64,000 bases of DNA from Blasia pusilla. Taxonomy: Eukaryota > Marchantiophyta > Marchantiopsida > Blasiales. Below the pieces are notes generated by a model. The model searched no databases and was not told the origin of the DNA. It saw nothing but the letters and a program-made list of their open reading frames with translations. Location of the stretch: positions 14,012,001 to 14,076,000 of the forward strand of contig CM114275.1 in NCBI GenBank assembly GCA_050084515.1. The letters run 5' to 3'. Position numbers and translations under genes: made by a program. Within the stretch, counting starts at the first letter, position 1; each line of letters starts with the position of its first letter. Shown here piece after piece: positions 57,149 through 64,000 of the stretch.

Positions 57149-58020
57149 TGTTTCACGCATTTATGGTCACGAAAAAAGAACTTGGAACCAAATGCAAACC
57201 CAAACTTAAGAGGAGTCGAGTCTTGGATGAGACGTGGCCAAAAGATGACAACCGGATTTGGGATGTGACTAGCGTTTGGGATTTTTACTATATTTTTTAC
57301 CATAAATTTTACTGTCAAGATGAATTTGGGACAAGTAAGGTGGAGTTTGAAATATTATGCATAGTTGGTTCTAACGAACTAAAGATCTTAGCAAATGAAC
57401 AAATAGATGTTGAGATATTGGTCAGAAACAATTGTACAACGAGTTAGGTTGAGGGCCAAAAAGAGGGGCCCGGATGTCTCTTGCTCAAAGATATGGGGAG
57501 AGAAGAGATCCCCATAAGTACTAGTAAGGGGAAAGGTCTCCAAGAGTGCTTGGGACTCAAACCCCAATTTGGGTGTGGCAAGGCGACTCAAGGACACAAA
57601 ATGTATCGAGAGTTTTGGCGTTGGGATTCGAAACCCGAACCAAGTCCAATAAAGTGGATTTTGGAGTTCCCTATTGGATCCAACCCGTGACTCATATTTT
57701 TGGGTCTCAATTAGGGAGCTCATGTGAGGTCCATTTGACACTTGCACCGCTGGGTGCACAAAGGCCGTTTTAGATGCCTCGACTAACAAAAAGTCTATCC
57801 CAAGTCTCAAAATACTTGCACGTGTCGAGAAGCTAGGAATGAGGAAAGTATTGAACTTGATGAGGAGCTGATTTGAGGACTCGGTGGGTTGGAAGGCCAA
57901 TTGACCTAGACCAGATTAACGTGAGTGTTTGGTTATAGATTGGCGATGAGAGTGTGTCCTACTAAACGTACACTTCTGCAACACTAAAGATTGAAGTTCG
58001 AGGGGAGTAGGCGCACGACA
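57149..58020 (+). repeat. 5' LTR of a family C gypsy element (872 bp)
   Basis: Starts TGTTTCACGCATTTATGG and ends GTAGGCGCACGACA. A primer binding site begins two bases after the end, so this is a 5' LTR. It aligns with 34370-35246. Confidence 0.85.
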
Positions 58021-58022
58021 TG

Positions 58023-58034
58023 TGGTATTAGAGC
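58023..58034 (+). other. Primer binding site, initiator-Met tRNA type
   Basis: TGGTATTAGAGC, one mismatch from the TGGTATCAGAGC used by plant LTR elements primed by the 3' end of initiator methionine tRNA. It sits two bases after the LTR end at 58020, the usual place. Confidence 0.85.
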
Positions 58035-58154
58035 TAATCCTTGGTGAGAGAGAGCTTGGGGTCGTGGGACCAATGGGACCCTTGGGGAAAACTCAAGGTA
58101 GCAGCGAGGCCTAGACGATCGGGGAGGGATGCAAGAAACAAGGAGGAGATCTGA

Positions 58155-59150
58155 ATGAAGATGGCAACAAAGGGCCAAGAACCACGAAAGCACCAAGTCA
58201 AGCAACAAAAGCCGAGAGAGAACCCAATGTTGGACCAAGAGCCAAAAGTGAAGACGTTGACTCCTGAGGTGTCAAATCCCAAACATGAGGGTGTCCTAAA
58301 TGCTTATCCTTCCACGGGGCCTTCAACTCCAAACTCAAGTGACCCGGCGCTTTATGCCCAACTGATAGACTTGATGAAGTTGATTACCGAGCAAATGACC
58401 CAGCAAAGCAAGCGGATCGCAGAGCTTGAGTTGCAACAAGCTTTGAGTAACGGCAAAAAGCTACGCAATACCCACTTGCAAGTGCTATTCATATGAATGG
58501 GGCGGTCTGGAAAAGTAAAGGAGTTTCTTACAAAATATGAACTCTACTTTGAGGCGTAAAGGGCAATGGAACAAGATAATATGATGTAGCGGTCACGTTC
58601 CTTAAGGATCATGCGCTTTCGTGGTGGATGGCTCATCATGAAGAACATCAACCCAATGGTTCATCTATGAGTTTGGAAGAGTTTAAGGTGTTGATTGGTG
58701 ACCGATTCACTTTGGAGTATCAGGAGTTTCGAGATGATGTTGAGTTTATGTGACTTCCGCATAGCGGGTCTCGCAGCACTTATGTGAGGGAGATCAGTGC
58801 AAAATTGAAATCACTATCTAAGATGGATGAGTTTGCAAAGAAGGCGATCTTCTTTAGTGGACTCAAGCCGAGTGTAGAGAAGGTCCTCTACATACTCAGG
58901 AGTTATCGAATACTTGTGCGGAACTTTTGAAGCTAGCGGAGCGAGTTAGGGACGATGAAGTCCAACTACCAAGGCCCTTTGAGCACAAAGATTTTTTGAA
59001 GAATCTAAAGAACCAAGGGGCATCCGAGAGGATTTGGAGTGGGAGTAAGCATGACCAAGGAGAGTCTCTTACTCTAACAGCAAAACGAGTGGAACTCCAC
59101 ACAAAGCCGAAGCACTTAATATCTCAACAAACACTAGAAACGCTAGTTTG
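58155..59150 (+). pseudogene. Gypsy gag, family C
   Basis: The first frame (58155-58496) is basic, then has a helix LIDLMKLITEQMTQQSKRIA. Downstream, in shifted frames, come TFLKDHALSWWMAHHEEH, SMSLEEFKVLIGDRFTLEY and YVREISAKLKSLSKMDEFAK, the retrotransposon gag fold, followed by FFSGLKPSVEKVLYILRSYR. The tail frame is 58927-59151 (LAERVRDDEVQLPRPFEHKD). Stops near 58550 and 58750 break it. No zinc knuckle was seen before homology ends at about 59150. Confidence 0.75.
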
Positions 59151-59179
59151 ATAATCATACGAAGTCTCTCCCGAAAGGA

Positions 59180-59452
59180 CCACCCAACCTTATGGTCAAT
59201 CTTGAAGAGCTTCCTTCATTTACACCCTCGGATGTCTTAGTCTAGAACAAAGTGCTTGGGACTTTTTTGGTCGTTATTAAGTGACGATAGACAATGAGGA
59301 ATCACACGCCTAACATCATTAACAAACCTTTGACTATTCATGGCCGTTTTCCTCTTGCAACTGAGTTTGATGGCTCAGAAAACACATTTATAGATTTAGA
59401 TGTAGCACCATGAAGTGTTTGCCCAAGCGGCTCACATTTGAGGGAGGGGGTA
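59180..59452 (+). pseudogene. Family E internal 3' end with polypurine tract
   Basis: Broken frame matching the C-terminal half of 54529-54960 (NLEELPSFTPSDVLV, then HTPNIINKPLTIHGRFP) with several stops, then TTTGAGGGAGGGGGTA just before the LTR. It joins directly to family C gag, so the block is a chimera of the two families. Confidence 0.7.
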
Positions 59453-60748
59453 TGTGATACCCACAATTTTGTTATTTTGGAGATGTATTCATTTTGATTA
59501 AAGGATAAGGACTATTTGAAGTAAAGTTTGTAGATACAAGGTTGTCTTATATATTATTTTTGAATATTGGATATTATGAGAAGTATTGCAGTATAGGATG
59601 AAGCTCCTAGGATAAGGCAAAGAGATGGAACATCAAGGATTTGCCCTGGAGGAGAAGGAAAAGAATTCATGAAGTCTAAAGACGAAGAGCAAAGCTTGGA
59701 AAAGACAACGAAGCCTTATCAAGAACCAACTTATGAAGTGCTTCGCTCTTGAACGAAGCACGATGAAGAAGAAGAGGAAGAAGAACTTCGCTCTTCAAGG
59801 AAGCACCAAGAACGAAGCACTTGGAACAAGCGCGAAGAATGCAACGCTTCGTGCTCAGACAAAGAGGAAGAGCTTTGTCCTCAAAGGAAGAAGAAGAGGT
59901 TCTGACTTCGCAGCGAAGCTAAGACTTGTCGTGATTTCAAGCGGCATCCCGTTAGAGTAGTTAGGCTAGAAAGAGACGTGACTTTTTTTACCATATAGGA
60001 AGTTAGAAGAATTATGACCAGCGAATTTGTAGGAATCATAGTAAGAGGCAAGAGAACCATAGCTCAAAGTAATTACAAGATCCCAATAGATACTAGACTT
60101 ACAAGAGGCGCTTCAGATCTTTAGGACTACTACCGTTTGGAAGGATATTTAAAGATCATCAACGTTGTTACTATCATCATTCTCTCATGAAGTCCTTATA
60201 TTGTAAGAATGGTCTGAGCAAGGGAGTCTTACCCTCTCGTGCTTGTATACACTTTGAAGCTTTCTCATTCTTGATTGAATAGTAAAGAATTCCCTTTCTT
60301 CATTCTGATGTACTGTGTGTATTCATGAATCATCTTATTGGGTCTGTAGAGTGAGGAGTGGATCGAGAGAGCACTTTCACCGATAGAATAATCAGTAGCA
60401 AGTTGTAAGAAATCTGTTTGACAGAGAGTAGCCTGCCAAGATGGATTGAGTTTCGAAAGTAGGAGAAGTCATCTTCTTGTTGAGGTCTTTGTGAGGTTCT
60501 TTGGTGTTGAGTGGAGATCTGTCTGGGCGTGAATTCAATTCCTCTAGAGAGAATTGAGGAAGGGAATCTTGATACTAATGGAGAGAAGAATACAATGATG
60601 ATTGATCAAATATGAACTCCATACACTTAACTATAACTATCGCAAGATAAACACCAACTTCAACTTTCTTTTCAGATAATCGTGATCCTCTTGGGGATTG
60701 AACTCAATGAATTACCTTAAAAAGATCAATTCTTATAATTCTTGTACA
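59453..60748 (+). repeat. 3' LTR of family E, plus orientation
   Basis: Starts TGTGATACCC and ends near CTTGTACATT at 60748, where chromovirus sequence begins. It aligns with the inverted copies at 46767-48055 and 53187-54474. It contains GTGCTTCGCTCTTGAACGAAGCAC-like short hairpins near 59738 (8-bp arms), repeated in variant form. Confidence 0.8.
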
Positions 60749-62130
60749 TTAAATCTTGCAACACCTCTTGCGCATGTTCCAGGTCTGCCCCCACAATCCA
60801 AGTTGCCTCTTTCACATGATAGCCCTTCCACTTGACCAGGTACTCGTACTTGTTGGCCCTACGCCTCGAACGCAAGATGTCTCCATCTCAAACTCCAATT
60901 CTTGGTTCACGATTACCAACTACGGTCTCAATGTCTGTCTTCACTCGGAATACTCATTACTCTGAAGATACTTCTTCAACAATGACACATGGAAAGTGGG
61001 ATGTATCCTAAACTCTTGCGGAAGCTCCAATGTATGCACGTCCTCAAACGTGTTTGCCTTAATCACATACGGTCCAACATACTTGGCAGATAGGTTTGAG
61101 GACAACTCCTTTAGAAGAGTGATATTCTTCACACTCAACCACATTTTTTCCCCTATTCAAAATCTCACTTGGCGCTTCCTCTTGTTAGCATGCTTCACGT
61201 ACCTCACTTGAGCCTTTGTAAGGTTTCTCCTTGTCCGCTCCTCTCGATCTTGCATCTCCGCTAACAAAATTTCAGCTGTCGCTTGTCGGGTGTATGTTGA
61301 TGTAGTACCCTTTGAAAGGGCCAGATCAAGAGGCCCTTCTAGCTCACATCCATAAGCCAAGAGAAATGGAGAATCTCCAATTGCAAAATGCTTGGTTGAG
61401 TTGTAGCAAAACTCAGCCATACTCAACAACTTTGCCCAATCTCGCTGGTCCACGCCCACGTAATTCCTTAAGTACTGATTCACGATGGAGTTAACCTTCT
61501 CCATCTACCCATCTATATGTGGATGGAAGGCCGTGCTGAAATTCACCTTGGTCTTGAACCTCTTGAACGAGTGCTTCCAACGGACATTAGTAAACTTTGG
61601 ATCTGGATCTGAAACAATACTGCTAGGTAACCCATGCGCGCACCACTAACTATCCAAGAACAATCAAGAAGTTGTATAGGCCATCGCAGAATCCAACATC
61701 AATACAAATCTCCCCAACTTACTAAACCGATCAACTATCAAAAGTATGGCGTTGTATCCCTCATACTCTATAAGACTCGTTATGAAGTCCATACTCACAC
61801 TCTGCAAGGGTCAACTCTTTCTCATGAGTTGAACCTAACTTCCTCACATAGGTTCCGTAGAACTGAACCACGTTGATGAACCTCCTCACTCCCTTCAATG
61901 TGGAATGCGGTTTCCATTTGGCGATCGCTTTCACCTTGTCCATATCCGGACTACCTCCATCTGCGGTAACCATATGACCCAAGAACTTGATCTTGCGCAA
62001 CCCGAACTCACTCTATTCCATATTTGCATAGAGCTTGTTTACCCTAAGTTTCGACAATACCGCCCTCAAGTGTCGAGCGTGCTCCTCTAGTGGCTTTGAA
62101 TAGATGACTATATCATCTATGTAGATGATC
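60749..62130 (-). mobile_element. Chromovirus remnant: RT, integrase and chromodomain
   Basis: Minus strand. The RT palm piece (62130-62013) has IYIDDIVIYSKPLEEHARHL. The next piece (62000-61761) has IKFLGHMVTADGGSPDMDKV. The sequence then jumps to integrase (about 61640-60941): DPKFTNVRWKHSF, then NQYLRNYVGVDQRDWAKLLS, FCYNSTKHFAIGDSPF, and VHTLELPQEFRIHPTFHVS. RNase H and the integrase N-terminus are deleted. After a frame change, YEYLVKWKGYHVKEATW (about 60860-60770) is the chromodomain. It ends where the family E LTR begins. Confidence 0.85.
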
Positions 62131-63552
62131 ATGGATTTTTTCCTCAAAGGGGAATCCCTAGAGACACGTATGTTGCATTGTTTGTCATTTGATATGTTTA
62201 AGAGATTGTGTACGGCAGTGCTTTCCATTTTTCTCAAATCTTGCTTGTGCAAGCTGACGAGGGAAAATAGTAAAGTGTAGCGCGGAGGGTGGCGGCGATG
62301 TAGCACTGTCAAATAATGGGAATTTTGGGAGAAAGGGAAGTTAGAGCTTGTAGCCGCCAAGGGTTGTCACGTAAAGTAGGCTAGAGTTAGGTCATAGCCA
62401 CTAATCAACGGTTAGGTCGTATGCACGTGACCATTTGTACATCCAGTGGTGGGAGGAAGTAGTGACATTGTAGGTTTGAATAAGTAGCCGTGGTTATCAC
62501 AGGCCGATAGTCACGCACAAAGGAGGCATAGAGGGGGCCTTGATAGAGCAGCTTGCAGGTTGAACGGAAATGAGAGATGCAAAAGTCATTTTTGCATGAA
62601 AGGGGCTGAGGCCAAGTGTCAAACAACAAGTGCACAGGGCCGCATGGAGGCAATCGAAGGAAAAAGGAGAGTCGGGGCCGGGTGGGTCTTACTCATAGGG
62701 AATTGTGTAGTTTGAGAGGGAGGGTTGGCCACATAGCACTAGAAGGAATTGCATCCATAGGCACTAGTATTTAAAACTAAATTTAGTTTTTGAAGCTTGA
62801 TAACACTAGATTATAACTAGACAAAACTTAGTATCAAAAGATCCGTCATGAAGGATTCCTAGTGTTAAAATGACATGTTGGCAACATGACCTGGCCTAAG
62901 TCGAGTTGCCAAGGTGGCAAGTACAGGGAATCCTAATCATCAATCATGTGGATGTGATGTGGAATCCTAGGTCCGCTTACGTGTATATTTCACAAACTTA
63001 GTACTTGAGATTACTAGTAATTAGACATTTCACTAAATTTAATGTTTAATAGTTGTTCCCGATATTGTCACAATCTTTTGATACTAAAATTAGTTTATGG
63101 AGTCATTCACATATAGCTAAAGTGCCAAACTGGTATATAATTTGAAACTACAAATAGTTGTAGAAACATTTATCCCACATGTTTTTCACGGATTGGTTTT
63201 TTTCTTTTCATTTCATGTGTAGTTGTTTAATGTTGACTAGAAGTTAGCTATATGATTGGCACTAGTAGTGGTAACTTACATACTAGTTAGTATTTGATTC
63301 ATATCTACAATGGTTTCCTTTCTTTTTTGGAATAAGGATTTGCCCATATTGTGGAGCAAACTAGTAGGTATGTAAGAAAACACATTAGATTAGTGCCATG
63401 TCTTCATATGAACACAAATTCAACAAAGCAGAACTATAGACTTCATTAATATATGTCTTTTCTATAAACTTGTCTCCATTGGCCAAGCATATCTCTAAAA
63501 GAAACTAACACAATGCTATGGAAAGATCCAACTTTATTTGTATCATGATATC
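62131..63552. other. AT-rich intergenic sequence with small palindromes
   Basis: No gene recognised. AAAACTAAATTTAGTTTT at 62773-62790 is a perfect palindrome. TTAGTATCAAAAGAT near 62830 faces its complement ATCTTTTGATACTAA near 63077, about 250 bp apart, which could be inverted ends of a small element. CACTAGTA words occur at 62762 and 63260. The frame at 62653-62405 has no domain. Confidence 0.35.
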
Positions 63553-63998
63553 CTACAAAAGTAATGAAGATAGGATTGTTTCCCCTTGTAGAAAAAAATG
63601 GGAATGGAGTACCAAAATCAACATCATAAAGTTATTTAAACTACACTTCCTAAAAAATGGAAGGTGAACTCCATTACGAAATAAAGGAATAGTCTCTACT
63701 GAAACACCTAAGGAGGAAGTGGAATCTTCTTTACACTTATTTCTAGTCACAAAACACAACTACCCAAAGCTTCCTTGACCAATACTTGTGGCGGTTCATC
63801 TTCCAAGTTTGGAAATGGGAGCTCTCCAATGAGGTCATTAATGGGAGCTCTCCAATGAGGCCAAGTGGGATTTTTTTTCCATGGCATTTATCCCTTCCTG
63901 CAATGCCTGATACTCGCCCAACACCTACATGTTCCCAACCTTTTCTACTTTGTGATAGATAAACTTCATCTCCATTTTCCAACTGCAAAAGAAAGACA
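63553..63998 (-). pseudogene. CACTA-type plant transposase fragment (Transposase_24-like)
   Basis: The minus strand from about 63988 reads LENGDEVYLSQSRKGWEHVG, then VGRVSGIAGRDKCHGKKIPL. After a frameshift at the 26-bp duplication it continues GELPFPNLEDEPPQVL and VKEALGSCVLW. This order (GxV motif, CHGxxIPxG, LPxP, EALGSxVxW) resembles the plant transposase C-terminal domain common in En/Spm elements. The frame reaches the window edge. Identification is by remembered motif pattern, so moderate. Confidence 0.5.
63814..63861. repeat. 26-bp tandem duplication inside the transposase fragment
   Basis: AATGGGAGCTCTCCAATGAGG is repeated at 63814 and 63840. The duplication length (26) is not a multiple of three and explains the frameshift in the transposase-like reading frame. 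Confidence 0.85.
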
Positions 63999-64000
63999 TT

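Noticed and set aside
59730-59840. Heat-shock elements in the family E LTR
   Set aside because: GAA and TTC words are abundant but not in the required nGAAnnTTCn spacing over consecutive units.

Overview
The window looks like nuclear DNA from a streptophyte (green plant lineage) with a transposon-rich genome. Two intron-containing genes closely match plant gene families: a saccharopine-dehydrogenase-like oxidoreductase and an alpha/beta hydrolase. Everything else recognisable is plant-type mobile DNA: Ty3/gypsy, chromovirus, Ty1/copia, Helitron and CACTA-like remnants. The species cannot be named from sequence alone. A charophyte alga or an early-diverging land plant would fit, because retrotransposons carrying DNA methyltransferases have been described in charophytes.

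Layout. 1-323: start of a minus-strand membrane-protein gene. 2000-14070: minus-strand transposon layers: Helitron helicase remnant, fragment of a methyltransferase-bearing gypsy element (copy 2), copia element, AT-rich CACTA-like end, then a long 5' portion of the same gypsy family (copy 1). 15036-15906: GC-rich hairpin repeats. 17604-19929: saccharopine-dehydrogenase-like gene, plus strand. 25136-28706: alpha/beta hydrolase gene, minus strand. 30690-35246: chromovirus and LTR debris. 35991-46319: near-complete 10.3 kb methyltransferase-bearing gypsy element (copy 3) with LTRs and a probable 4-bp target duplication. 46767-60748: three copies and a fragment of a second LTR family, a third LTR family with primer binding site and gag, the integrase/PHD end of another copy (copy 4), and an array of about 28-bp quasi-palindromes. 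60749-63998: chromodomain-bearing chromovirus remnant and a CACTA-type transposase remnant.

The standout is the gypsy family in copies 1-4. Its coding order is gag (zinc knuckles) - protease - C5-cytosine DNA methyltransferase - reverse transcriptase - RNase H - integrase - PHD finger. The methyltransferase lies between protease and RT in two independent copies and its first motif survives in a third. The PHD finger follows the integrase in two copies. The element therefore carried both a DNA-methylation writer and a probable histone-tail reader. All copies here are broken by stops and frameshifts. Several are CAG-to-TAG changes, the product expected if methylated CHG cytosines deaminate.

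All boundaries were read by eye. LTR ends and fragment junctions are approximate unless TG/CA ends or target duplications are quoted.
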